Positions 1 to 8,494 of a stretch of 9,775 nt of DNA are shown here, piece by piece (position 1 is the first letter of the stretch; the number at the start of each line of letters is the position of its first letter). The translations under genes were made by a program, and so were the position numbers. This DNA comes from JBBQYA01 sp038209155 (lineage in GTDB: Bacteria > Bacteroidota > Bacteroidia > Sphingobacteriales > Sphingobacteriaceae). The notes under the pieces were generated by a model. That model was given only the letters and a program-made list of their open reading frames with translations. It ran no database searches and was not told where the DNA came from. The stretch lies in assembly GCA_038209155.1 (NCBI GenBank), contig JBBQYA010000099.1, forward strand, positions 1-9,775. The letters are read 5' to 3'.

Positions 1-1765
1 AATATATATTGTTGCTTAAACTAGATGTTTCTGCACTGGATAAAATTTCTGTTTTAGTAGATATCCCAAGCATTCTTTTGGTTAAAATTATTTTGCCGCT
101 TATATCTACCAACTGGATTAAAACAGTCTCCCTATCATCAAAAGGAACTGATTTTAATTTTATTTCAGAATTATTTACTGGATTTGGATATACAATCAAA
201 CTCTCTGTTTCTTTTCCATTAATCAATACAGATATAGTTTTAGAATATTTTTTAAAACCGTTTAAATCTACTTGCAATAGGCGGTAATAATAAATTCCTT
301 GTTCTACTTTTTTGTCTTCGTGAAAATAATTTTTAATTTGATTGCTGGCTTTTTCTCCTTTGAAAATTTGGATTTCTTTAAATCCATCAATACCAGTAAG
401 TGATCTTTCTAAAGAGAAATAGTTGTTGTTTATTTCTTTCGCAGTAGTCCAATTTATTAAAGCAGAAATTCCGCTAGATTTTCCAGTAAATGAGGTTAAA
501 TCAATCGGCAAAACTGTATTTTCGTCATTGGATGCGATAGTTATATAATCTCCATCATTTATGGTCACATTATCAAATGTAACCACCTGGGTAGATGGAT
601 CATAAGTTCTGTTTGCACTTATTCGAGTAGCGTTTAGGAAATTACCATCATCATCTTTCAACAATTCTAATTGTGTCTCCGAATTAATTGTAAATGTTGA
701 CAAAAAGAAACTAATAGAAACAGTTCCTACATCTCCATTCTGATCAAATCTCCAAACCCTTTTTAATCGGTTGTTTATTCCTGGTGGCACTTCAGCAAAT
801 TCCAGAATACTTAAACTGGCATTATCATTTCCAAACATAAGATATTCATTATCTTCTAAATTAGAGGGATTGCTAATTCTAACTAAATTTAAACCTCCTT
901 TGCTATCAGTATGTAGAGATGTTGGATTTTCTCTTCCAATTCCAGCTACTTGATTTCCGTGATTTGTATCATAGATATATTTATCATTCACTATCATTGG
1001 TAAAGAATATTTGGAAGAAAGGTAATTTTCCACAATGATTTTTTGTGCTGAATTTACAGCAGTATTAAAAACAATTACCTCTGCAATATCACCTCCCAGA
1101 TTTCTTGCATCGTTCAAAACCACTCCTCCCAATCCAAAAGCACGAGATATTTTATTGATACTTGCATTTGATGTTGTATTTGTTGCTGCTACCCCATTTT
1201 GATCTACTTCTACATCTGTAGCTGATTTAATAATAGCCGTTACATTGCTTCCACTTAGTAAAAAATTACTTGAAGCATTATCTACACCTGTATTATCGGT
1301 ATACAAAAACCTAAAGTTACTTGCTGGCCCATTTTGTTCTATCGACCAATTGGCTCTAGGCAATGATTGCTGATTAAGGTCTAAAATAGTCGCTTGAGGA
1401 TTTTGGATAGCTGCAAAATTACTTGTCACCAGAAATATGCTTAGATTATCTGACGTTAAGAAATCATTTGAAATTAACTTATCGTCAAGCCCGTCAAAAC
1501 GAACAACAGGTTTTCCATTTAAACCAGAAGCAATAAAAACAGGCTGTGGTCCTACCACTGTTTGATTAAAATTATTTCCATTTCCAGATTGATCGCGCCA
1601 CTTATTAATTTTTACCAAATTAGCAGAACTAGAAGTTCCAGCATCTCCTCTGAGCCATAGTTTATTGGATGAAGCATTGCCTACTCCACCCGGTCCAAAT
1701 TGGGAATATCCATTTTGAAAAATATAAATGCTAATTAGGGTTAATAATAATGTTTTCATTTTCAT
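1..1765 (-). CDS. Secreted LamG-like / FN3-like protein with type IX secretion sorting domain (partial, C-terminus off the left edge)
   Basis: 588 residues are visible, with no stop codon before the window edge. Residues 1-22 (MKMKTLLLTL... ending YSQ) form a signal peptide. Residues about 35-255 resemble the concanavalin A/LamG-like modules of Bacteroidota surface proteins: LWLRGDAG, the WRDQSGNGNNF segment (56-66), NGKPVVRFDGLDD (83-95), then GGDIAEVIVFN (224-234) and VENYLSSKYSL (245-255). Residues about 260-410 resemble the region that usually follows, with VAGIGREN and RVWRFDQNGDVG; I think this is the DUF8202 type, from memory. An FN3-like module begins at LPIDLTSFTG (419) and runs to about 514. 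YPNPVNN (526-532) and DISGKII (554-560) mark a type A T9SS sorting domain, of which perhaps 15-20 residues are missing. The protein is exported through Sec, then secreted or surface-anchored by T9SS. No catalytic motif was seen, so its role is unknown. The start is ATG at 1765; ATG at 1759 is an alternative. The gene lies 16 bp downstream of cphA on the same strand. Confidence 0.9.
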   Translation of the reverse strand, partial: MKMKTLLLTLISIYIFQNGYSQFGPGGVGNASSNKLWLRGDAGTSSSANLVKINKWRDQSGNGNNFNQTVVGPQPVFIASGLNGKPVVRFDGLDDKLISNDFLTSDNLSIFLVTSNFAAIQNPQATILDLNQQSLPRANWSIEQNGPASNFRFLYTDNTGVDNASSNFLLSGSNVTAIIKSATDVEVDQNGVAATNTTSNASINKISRAFGLGGVVLNDARNLGGDIAEVIVFNTAVNSAQKIIVENYLSSKYSLPMIVNDKYIYDTNHGNQVAGIGRENPTSLHTDSKGGLNLVRISNPSNLEDNEYLMFGNDNASLSILEFAEVPPGINNRLKRVWRFDQNGDVGTVSISFFLSTFTINSETQLELLKDDDGNFLNATRISANRTYDPSTQVVTFDNVTINDGDYITIASNDENTVLPIDLTSFTGKSSGISALINWTTAKEINNNYFSLERSLTGIDGFKEIQIFKGEKASNQIKNYFHEDKKVEQGIYYYRLLQVDLNGFKKYSKTISVLINGKETESLIVYPNPVNNSEIKLKSVPFDDRETVLIQLVDISGKIILTKRMLGISTKTEILSSAETSSLSNNIY

Positions 1766-1781
1766 AAATTTTAAATAAAAA

Positions 1782-4397
1782 TTACATTCCCGATTCTTTA
1801 TCAAGATATTCTTGTACTAAACCTATTGCGTTTGCAATGCCATCACTTAAAGCAGTAATAAAACTACCTGGTTTTGCCAAAGTCATGGCGTGTTTAAGTG
1901 CTTCTATTTCTTTTGGAATCACTTCGTAAGTCATTTTTTTATCTACAGATCTTATTCCCTCTACCAGTAAATTAATGATTTCTTGTTCAGTTCTTCCACG
2001 TAGATGGTGCTCTTGACGTATAATTATATGATCAAACATGCCTCCGGCAATAGCTCCACAATCACGAATATCTTGATCTCTGCGATCTCCTGTTCCTGCT
2101 ATAATTCCAATTTTCATTGGTGAATCTACTTTAGATAAGAAATCTGACACTCCCAAATATCCAGCTGGATTATGTGCAAAGTCTATCATTACTTTAAACT
2201 CTTTAAAATCGAAAATATTCATTCTTCCAGGAGTTTGAGCAGAAGAAGGAATAAAAGTTTCTAAAGAAAGACGCATATCTTCTGTTTTAAAACCATATAA
2301 ATATCCCGCCAGCGTGGCCGCCAAAACATTGGCAATCATAAAAGTGGCTTTACCCCCAAAAGTCAAGGGTATAGTAGTTACTTTTTCCACTCTTATTTTC
2401 CAATCTCCTTTTTTAATCGTAACAAATCCGTTTTCGTAAATAGCCGCTATTCCACCTGCTTTACAATGCTTTGTGATTACTGGATGATTTTCGTTTAAAC
2501 TAAAATAAGCAATTTTGCATTTTAGATTTTTCGCAATTTTAACGCAATTTTCATCCTCAGCGTTCAGCACTGCATATCCATCCTTTTTTACGCTTTCTAC
2601 TACAGTAGCTTTTACTCTCGTCAAATCATCTAAATTATTTATATCTCCTAATCCCAAATGATCTTCTTGAATATTGGTGATTATTCCAACATCACATTTA
2701 TTAAATCCTAAACCTGAACGCAGTATTCCACCTCTAGCTGTTTCTAATACTGCAAAATCAACGGTTGGATCTTTTAAAATAAATTCTGCACTCATTGGGC
2801 CAGTAGTATCGCCTTTTTGCAAAAGTGAATTCTGAACATAAATACCATCAGATGTGGTGAAACCAACTCGATAACCCATATTTTTTACAATATGTGCTAA
2901 TAATCTGGTGGTAGTAGTTTTACCATTTGTACCCGTAACAGCAATAATTGGAATTCGAGAAGGCTTGCCTGGTGGATAGAGCATATCAATAACTGGAGCG
3001 GCAACATTTCTGGGTAGACCTTCACTTGGTGCTAAGTGCATTCTGAAACCAGGAGCCGCATTTACTTCCAAGATTACTCCTCCATTTTCGTTCAGTGTTT
3101 CCGTTAAATTCTTGGCCATTATATCTATTCCGCATACATCCAAACCAATTACTCTAGAAATTCGCTCACAAGTAAATATATTTTGTGGATGCATTTTGTC
3201 GGTTACATCTATGGAGGTTCCGCCAGTGCTTAGATTTGCCGTTGACTTTAAAAAACAAACTTCGCCTTTCGGCAAAACTGTTTCTAAGGTAAATTTATAT
3301 TTTTCTAATAAGTCTAATGTATCTCTATCAATTGAAATTTCTGTCAATACATTTTCATGTCCATATCCTCTTCTTGGATCCGAATTTTCTTTCTCAATTA
3401 ATTCTTGAATAGTTCTAGTTCCATCTCCTTTCACATTAGCTGGAACTCTCTGTGCTGCTGCTACTAATTTATTATCGATTACTAAAACTCTAAAATCATA
3501 TCCAGTAATGAATTTTTCGACAATAATGGCATTTGAATATTGCTTTGCATATTCAAATGCACTTTTAGCATCTTCTAAAGTAGTTACATTAATGCTGGCT
3601 CCCTTTCCATGGTTTCCATTTATGGGTTTAAAAACTAATGGAAATCCAACCGATCGAATAACAGATTCTACATCTTGCATAGAATAAACTGTTTCTCCAG
3701 ATGCTACAGGAATTGCGGCTGCACTTAGCATTCGTTTTGTTTCTTCTTTATTACCTGCTATATCCACAGCAATATTGCTAGTTTTAGAAGTAATGGTAGC
3801 TCTAAATCTTACTTGATTTACTCCATAACCTAATTGCACTAACGAGTTTTTATTTAGTCTGATGAAAGGAATATTTCTAGAAACTGCCTCATCCACTATA
3901 GAACCTGTACTCGGTCCAAATCGTTCACGCTCACGCAATTCTCTCATTCTTTTCAGATCATGAGCAATTTCATATTCTGTATTGTTAATCAATGCTTCTG
4001 CAATTCTTACCGAAGCTTCGGCAGCATAAATACCAGCTGACTCTTCCACATAACTAAAAACCACATTGTATATTCCAGAAGTTATGGTTTCGCGGGTTCT
4101 ACCAAATCCAGTTTCCATACCAGCAAGAGATTGAATTTCTAATGCAATGTGTTCTATCACATGCCCCATCCAAGTTCCAGTTTTTACTCTGCTAAAAAAA
4201 CCACCTGGAACATTCTCAGAACATCGATGATCATACATGCTAGGTATTAATTTTTCTAATCGTTCACCAAATCCTGCTATTTTATTGGTAGGTCTTTGTT
4301 CAAGATCCTCTAAATCAAGTCGCATTTGAATCAATTTTTTTCTGGTAATGCTCCAGATATTTGGACCTCGTAGTGCTTGAATTTTAAGTATTTTCAT
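1782..4397 (-). CDS. cphA: Cyanophycin synthetase (CphA1 type)
   Basis: This enzyme makes cyanophycin, a poly-Asp backbone with Arg on each side chain, by ATP-dependent addition of Asp and then Arg in the cytosol. It has 871 residues, the usual CphA1 length, with three domains in order. The N domain (about 1-160) carries LRGPNIWS, DHRCS (56-60) and GTWMGHVIEHIALE (74-87). The ATP-grasp domain (about 161-475) carries FKPINGNHGKGAS (256-268, Lys257) and the metal-binding ILEVNAAPG (442-450; Glu444, Asn446). The Mur-ligase-like domain (about 480-871) carries the P-loop GTNGKTTT (489-496), ETARGGILR (552-560), TNIQEDHLG (574-582) and DFAHNPAGY (739-747). All expected catalytic motifs are intact. 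I chose ATG at 4397 because MKIL matches the family N-terminus; an in-frame TTG at 4406 would add only three residues and is unlikely. It is divergent from cphB-iaaA, which encode the degradation enzymes. Confidence 0.96.
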   Translation of the reverse strand: MKILKIQALRGPNIWSITRKKLIQMRLDLEDLEQRPTNKIAGFGERLEKLIPSMYDHRCSENVPGGFFSRVKTGTWMGHVIEHIALEIQSLAGMETGFGRTRETITSGIYNVVFSYVEESAGIYAAEASVRIAEALINNTEYEIAHDLKRMRELRERERFGPSTGSIVDEAVSRNIPFIRLNKNSLVQLGYGVNQVRFRATITSKTSNIAVDIAGNKEETKRMLSAAAIPVASGETVYSMQDVESVIRSVGFPLVFKPINGNHGKGASINVTTLEDAKSAFEYAKQYSNAIIVEKFITGYDFRVLVIDNKLVAAAQRVPANVKGDGTRTIQELIEKENSDPRRGYGHENVLTEISIDRDTLDLLEKYKFTLETVLPKGEVCFLKSTANLSTGGTSIDVTDKMHPQNIFTCERISRVIGLDVCGIDIMAKNLTETLNENGGVILEVNAAPGFRMHLAPSEGLPRNVAAPVIDMLYPPGKPSRIPIIAVTGTNGKTTTTRLLAHIVKNMGYRVGFTTSDGIYVQNSLLQKGDTTGPMSAEFILKDPTVDFAVLETARGGILRSGLGFNKCDVGIITNIQEDHLGLGDINNLDDLTRVKATVVESVKKDGYAVLNAEDENCVKIAKNLKCKIAYFSLNENHPVITKHCKAGGIAAIYENGFVTIKKGDWKIRVEKVTTIPLTFGGKATFMIANVLAATLAGYLYGFKTEDMRLSLETFIPSSAQTPGRMNIFDFKEFKVMIDFAHNPAGYLGVSDFLSKVDSPMKIGIIAGTGDRRDQDIRDCGAIAGGMFDHIIIRQEHHLRGRTEQEIINLLVEGIRSVDKKMTYEVIPKEIEALKHAMTLAKPGSFITALSDGIANAIGLVQEYLDKESGM

Positions 4398-4607
4398 AGT
4401 AACCAAAAAGGTTTTATCTTAATAAAATGAATTTGATTTTAAATCGAAACAAAATAGCGCATAATTGAGTAAATAAAGGAGCGATTGTGCAATTGTTAAT
4501 AAGTATTGTCTAAGTGGCAAAGGCTTAAAAGTTAATTTCACAATCTAATAAATGGCTTAAAAACAATATTGAATGGTTTTTTGATCATTTAATTCTAAAG
4601 AAATATT
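4398..4607. promoter_or_regulatory. Divergent cphA / cphB-iaaA intergenic control region
   Basis: These 210 bp separate the start codons of cphA (leftward) and cphB (rightward), so promoters for synthesis and degradation of cyanophycin must both lie here. No ORF or RNA gene is visible. The region is A/T-rich. A small palindrome, GATTT-T-AAATC (4435-4445), sits in the likely cphA leader; such a short palindrome is expected by chance in A/T-rich DNA and is only a weak operator candidate. No convincing Bacteroidota promoter (TTTG near -33 and TAnnTTTG near -7) was found for cphB. That promoter location is an inference from the gene arrangement only. Confidence 0.6.
4450..4477 (-). promoter_or_regulatory. 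Possible cphA promoter (weak match)
   Basis: On the minus strand, TATTTTG (4456 down to 4450) resembles the Bacteroidota -7 element TAnnTTTG but is one base short. A TTTA (4477-4474) lies 17 bases upstream, where a -33 TTTG is expected. Initiation would fall some 45-50 bases upstream of the cphA ATG, a reasonable leader length. Both elements are imperfect, and similar strings arise easily in A/T-rich DNA. Confidence 0.22.
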
Positions 4608-5504
4608 ATGATACCGAAGGGCAAATTAATCATTATCGGGGGTGCAGTAGATACAGGCAGTTTTACCGAAAAACAATTTAATCAACCAATAAATCTAAAT
4701 TTTTTTGAAAAAGGGATCTTAAAAAGATTGATTGTAGAATCTAAAAGTGGTAATGATTCACGTATTGAAATTATCACTACAGCATCATTAATTCCAGAAG
4801 CAGTGGGCGATGAATATGTTAGAGCTTTCGGACAATTGAATGTGGCAAACGTAGGAGTAATGAATATTAAAACTCGTATGGAAGCCAATGCAGAGGAATT
4901 TATAGAACGGGTTAATAATTGCGATGTGGTAATGTTTACTGGTGGCGATCAATTGCGATTGACTTCTATTTTTGGCGGAACAAAATTCCTTTACGCTCTT
5001 TTAGAAAAATATATTCATCATGATTTTATAGTGGCAGGGACTTCTGCTGGAGCCGCAGCCTGTTCAGAAAACATGATTTATCAAGGAAATCATAGTGAGG
5101 CATTATTAAAAGGTGAAGTTAAAATTACCGGTGGATTAGGATTAATAAAAGATGTAATCATTGATACTCATTTTGTACATAGAGGCAGAATTGGAAGATT
5201 ATTTTATGCAGTTGCTAGCAATCCAGGCATATTAGGAATAGGTTTAGGAGAAGATACTGGATTATTAATCACAGGTGGAAATGAAATGGAAGCGATTGGT
5301 TCAGGTTTGGTGATTTTGGTAGATGGAAGACAGATTATAAATACCAATATTACAGATGTAGCCATGGGAATGCCTGTTTCAATTGAGCATTTGGTGGTGC
5401 ATGTAATGTCAATGTTTGATAAATATTCAATACATGAAAGAAAAATGACTATAAATAAAATTTTCAAAGCTGATTTGGAAATTTATGCCAAAATAGATCA
5501 GTAG
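4608..5504 (+). CDS. cphB: Cyanophycinase (S51 family, intracellular type)
   Basis: Cyanophycinase is a serine exopeptidase that releases beta-Asp-Arg dipeptides from cyanophycin. The 298-residue product is close to the length of cyanobacterial CphB. It opens with KGKLIIIGGAVD and carries FTGGDQLRL (110-118) and the nucleophile elbow GTSAGAAA (144-151, Ser146). DTHFVHRGRIGRL (186-198) supplies the likely catalytic His188, and GLGEDTG (212-218) holds Glu215, matching a conserved Glu near the active site. There is no signal peptide, which fits intracellular mobilisation of stored polymer and not the extracellular CphE type. The ATG at 4608 is preceded by the A/T-rich AAAGAAATATT. The gene faces away from cphA, and its TAG stop is followed directly by the iaaA ATG, so the two are almost certainly co-transcribed and translationally coupled. 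Confidence 0.95.
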   Translation: MIPKGKLIIIGGAVDTGSFTEKQFNQPINLNFFEKGILKRLIVESKSGNDSRIEIITTASLIPEAVGDEYVRAFGQLNVANVGVMNIKTRMEANAEEFIERVNNCDVVMFTGGDQLRLTSIFGGTKFLYALLEKYIHHDFIVAGTSAGAAACSENMIYQGNHSEALLKGEVKITGGLGLIKDVIIDTHFVHRGRIGRLFYAVASNPGILGIGLGEDTGLLITGGNEMEAIGSGLVILVDGRQIINTNITDVAMGMPVSIEHLVVHVMSMFDKYSIHERKMTINKIFKADLEIYAKIDQ

Positions 5505-6356
5505 ATGAAACCAAGTATTATTATTCACGGTGGGTTTTTCAGTGAATCTGCCACTAATTCAGAAACCAAAAAGGCCAAACAAAATTCTTTATTAAGAATT
5601 GCAGAATTGACCTCAGCTTACATACAAAATCATACGGCTTTAGAAACAGTAGTATACGCCGTTGCGCTTTTAGAAAATGATTTCTTATTTAATGCAGGTA
5701 TAGGATCTCAAATTCAAAAAGACGGAAAAATAAGAATGAGTGCTGCATTGATGGATGGTTTTAATAGAAAATTTTCTGGAGTTATTAATATTCAAGATAT
5801 TCAGAATCCGATTTTATTGGCAGAAATGCTAATGAATGAACAAGATAGAGTACTTGCATCCAACGAAGCTTTGGTTTATGCCAAAAGTAAATCTGTTCCA
5901 TTTTATAATCCAGAAATACCCGCAAGAAGAGTAGATTTCGAACAAAAAATAGCAAGCTTGGCAACTGGAACAGTAGGATGCGTAGCTTTAGATAAAGAAG
6001 GAAAAATAGCTGCTGCAACATCTACAGGCGGAAAAGGCTTTGAAATACCCGGCAGAGTAAGTGATTCTGCCACAACTGCTGGCAATTTTGCGAGCAAGCA
6101 TGCCGGAATATCTTGCACAGGAGTTGGAGAAGATATCGTAAGCGCCGCACTCGCAAGTACTATTGTTAGTCGTGTTGCAGATGGTTTTACGCTAGAGGAA
6201 GCTAGCAGAAAAACTTTTTCTGAGTTAAAAGAAATTGATGGTTTTGCTGGTATTATTGGTATTTCTGCAAATGGAGATATTTTTCATGTAGACTCTTATC
6301 CGTACATGGTTTATGCCTATTGTAAAGCAGACCAAAAAGTGGTTGTTTTTCGATAA
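5505..6356 (+). CDS. iaaA: Isoaspartyl peptidase / plant-type asparaginase (Ntn-hydrolase), probable beta-Asp-Arg dipeptidase
   Basis: Members of this Thr-type Ntn-hydrolase family cut themselves into alpha and beta subunits and hydrolyse isoaspartyl bonds. The 283-residue product has the cleavage site GTVG (155-158), making Thr156 the predicted N-terminal nucleophile of a beta chain of about 128 residues. STGGKGFEIPGRVSDS (173-188, with Arg184 and Asp187) and SCTGVGED (203-210) are the usual substrate-binding segments. The N-terminus (SIIIHGG) and NAGIGS (63-68) also fit. It is shorter than E. coli IaaA (about 320 residues), with the shortfall mainly in the alpha chain. Its loops differ from the standard family: SDSATTAG in place of GDSP..GAG, and MSAALMDG in place of MDASIMDG. 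The 0-bp junction with cphB strongly suggests the substrate is the beta-Asp-Arg dipeptide made by CphB, yielding Asp and Arg. No signal peptide is seen. The substrate is inferred from context; the family is clear. Confidence 0.92.
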   Translation: MKPSIIIHGGFFSESATNSETKKAKQNSLLRIAELTSAYIQNHTALETVVYAVALLENDFLFNAGIGSQIQKDGKIRMSAALMDGFNRKFSGVINIQDIQNPILLAEMLMNEQDRVLASNEALVYAKSKSVPFYNPEIPARRVDFEQKIASLATGTVGCVALDKEGKIAAATSTGGKGFEIPGRVSDSATTAGNFASKHAGISCTGVGEDIVSAALASTIVSRVADGFTLEEASRKTFSELKEIDGFAGIIGISANGDIFHVDSYPYMVYAYCKADQKVVVFR

Positions 6357-6439
6357 AAGCTCCTTTATTTTAAAAATATTACATTCTTTTAAAATATAAT
6401 GCTTTTTTTTAGTGTTAACAATTAAAATACATTTCATAC

Positions 6440-8494
6440 ATGCGTTCAATCAAATTATTAATTTTATCTGGATTCAGTTTTGTTTCTATTAATAGCTTCT
6501 CGCAAGACAGCATTTCATTAGCGAAAACTCCATTAGTACCTAGTGCAGAGCATCCAGCAGTTACCAAAGAAGTAGTGAAAACCATTTCTTCTTATCATTA
6601 CAATAAAATTTCTGTGGATGATAAGTTGTCCTCTATCATTTTTGATCGATACATCAAAGCTTTAGATTTTAATAAGTCTTACTTTCTTCAATCGGATATT
6701 GATCAGTTTGAAAAATACAGAAATTCCTTGGACGATGATTTAAAGGCTGGAAATTTAATTACTGCTTTTTCAATGTTCAATGTATATAGAATACGAATTG
6801 CTGATAGAATAACTTTTTCTATTAATCGAATTAATCAACCTTTTGATTATTCAAAAATTGATAGTGTAGAAATTAATAGAGAAAAAGGTAGTTTTATGAA
6901 AACTGCTACCGAAATGGATGAATATTGGAACAAACGTTTACAATACGAAATGCTAAGTGCAAAATTGGCAGGAACAAAAGAGGAGAAATTAGTAGAAACT
7001 ATTAGTAAACGATATAAAAACATAAGAAATCAATTAATTAAACAAAAAAGTGAAGACGTATTTTCTTTGTTTATGAATGCATTTGCAGAATCGGTAGATC
7101 CACATACTACTTACTTTTCGCCAGCAAATGCAGACAATTTCAACATTGATATGAGTCAAGCATTAGAAGGAATAGGCGCCACTTTACGAACAGAAAACGA
7201 AGTAACAAAAGTAGTTGCGGTGATAAAAGGCGGACCAGCCGAAAAAAGTGGATTGATTCAAGCTAATGATAAAATAGTAGCTGTCGGGCAAGGTAAAACA
7301 GGTGAAATGGTAGATGTAATCGGCTGGAGAATAGATGATGTAGTTGCTATGATTAGAGGAGCAAAAGGTACAATTGTAAGATTATCTATCATTCCCGCAA
7401 CAGCTGGTGCAGATGCTCCACCAAAAATAATTGAAATAGTGAGAGAGAAAGTCAAATTAGAAGAACAAACGGCAAAAGGCGAAGTACAATCCATAACTGT
7501 GGCTGGTAAAGTAGAAAAAGTAGGTGTTATTACTATCCCTTCTTTTTACCTAGACTTTATGGGTAAACAAAAAGGAGACAAAGATTATTCCAGTACTACT
7601 AAAGATGTTCGCAGATTATTGGCAGATTTCACAACGCAAAAAGTAAATAAAATAATTATTGATTTGAGAAATAATGGAGGTGGATCTTTACAGGAAGCAA
7701 TTGATTTAACTGGATTATTTATTACCAAAGGTGCCGTAGTTCAAGTAAGAGATGCAGAAGGCAATGTTTCTGTAGACAAAGATGTGAATGAAGATCTAGT
7801 TTACAGTGGACCATTGGTAGTAATTGTTAATAAATTTAGTGCATCTGCTTCCGAAATTTTTGCTGGAGCAATCCAAGATTATGGTAGGGGAATTATAGTT
7901 GGCGATCAGACTTATGGAAAAGGAACCGTACAAAATGTAATAGATATCAATCGTATTATGCCCACCGAAAAAGCAAAATTAGGAAAGTTGAAAATTACTT
8001 TAGCAAAATTTTATAGAGTATCTGGTAGCAGCACACAGCACCGAGGAGTAGTACCCGATTTGGTTTTCCCGAGTCCTTTATTATCTGAAGAGTTCGGAGA
8101 AAGTTCTGAGCCAACTGCTCTGCCTTGGGATCAAATTGCACCAACCCAATTCGAACCTTACACGAATTTAAAATCTGTAAAATCTACTCTGCAAACAAAA
8201 CACGAAAAAAGAATGAGTAGCGATGCCGAATATCGTTATTTACTAGAAGATATAGCAGAATTTAAACGAAAGAAAACTGAAAATTATGTTCCAATTAGCG
8301 AACTATCTCTTAAAACAGAAAGGGATGATTCTGAAGCTCAAACATTGAAAAGAGAAAACGAACGTAGAATTTCTTTGGGTTTGAAACCATTAATAAAAGG
8401 AGAATCTAAACCTAAAGATGAAAAAGAACCTGATCTGGTTTTGGTGGAAAGTGAAAGAATTGTAAATGATTTGGCCAATTTGACAAAAAAATAA
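6440..8494 (+). CDS. prc: Carboxy-terminal processing protease (tail-specific protease, S41A, Prc family)
   Basis: A periplasmic serine protease that degrades or trims envelope proteins from their C-termini. The 684 residues match E. coli Prc in length. Residues 1-22 (ending NSFSQ) form a signal peptide with no lipobox Cys. The order is an N-terminal helical domain (about 35-225, ending with AFAESVDPHTTYFSP), a PDZ domain (about 235-335, with GIGATLR and GGPAEKSGLIQANDKI), the S41 protease core (about 360-545) and a charged helical C-terminal domain. The core holds IIDLRNNGGGSLQEA (406-420), FSASASEIF (466-474) and TYGKGTVQ (491-498). By spacing with E. coli Prc, the catalytic Ser-Lys dyad is Ser469 and Lys494, with Gln498 assisting; all are present. 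An 83-bp A/T-rich gap separates it from iaaA, so it may have its own promoter. Its TAA overlaps the next ATG by one base. Its target proteins cannot be told from sequence. Confidence 0.95.
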   Translation: MRSIKLLILSGFSFVSINSFSQDSISLAKTPLVPSAEHPAVTKEVVKTISSYHYNKISVDDKLSSIIFDRYIKALDFNKSYFLQSDIDQFEKYRNSLDDDLKAGNLITAFSMFNVYRIRIADRITFSINRINQPFDYSKIDSVEINREKGSFMKTATEMDEYWNKRLQYEMLSAKLAGTKEEKLVETISKRYKNIRNQLIKQKSEDVFSLFMNAFAESVDPHTTYFSPANADNFNIDMSQALEGIGATLRTENEVTKVVAVIKGGPAEKSGLIQANDKIVAVGQGKTGEMVDVIGWRIDDVVAMIRGAKGTIVRLSIIPATAGADAPPKIIEIVREKVKLEEQTAKGEVQSITVAGKVEKVGVITIPSFYLDFMGKQKGDKDYSSTTKDVRRLLADFTTQKVNKIIIDLRNNGGGSLQEAIDLTGLFITKGAVVQVRDAEGNVSVDKDVNEDLVYSGPLVVIVNKFSASASEIFAGAIQDYGRGIIVGDQTYGKGTVQNVIDINRIMPTEKAKLGKLKITLAKFYRVSGSSTQHRGVVPDLVFPSPLLSEEFGESSEPTALPWDQIAPTQFEPYTNLKSVKSTLQTKHEKRMSSDAEYRYLLEDIAEFKRKKTENYVPISELSLKTERDDSEAQTLKRENERRISLGLKPLIKGESKPKDEKEPDLVLVESERIVNDLANLTKK

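Noticed and set aside
9..953. Plus-strand reading frames of 92 and 60 codons at the left end
   Set aside because: Both are antisense to the secreted-protein gene, whose minus-strand frame is open throughout with clear domains and a signal peptide.
3112..3408. 98-codon plus-strand reading frame inside cphA
   Set aside because: It lies wholly opposite the conserved ATP-grasp coding region, matches no family I recognise, and is explained as an antisense shadow.
4398..4406. In-frame TTG start nine bases upstream of the cphA ATG
   Set aside because: It would add only Met-Val-Thr. Family members begin at MKIL, and ATG at 4397 is the stronger start codon.
4435..4445. Palindrome GATTT-T-AAATC as an operator in the divergent region
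   Set aside because: Five-base arms made almost only of A and T are expected by chance here. No second copy was seen in front of cphB.
6367..6410. TATAAT (6395-6400) and repeated TTTTAAAA tracts before prc, with a T run (6403-6410) resembling a promoter or terminator
   Set aside because: No partner -35 element lies at a fitting distance, Bacteroidota use a different -7 consensus, and no G/C stem precedes the T run. The tracts fit simple A/T-rich spacer DNA.
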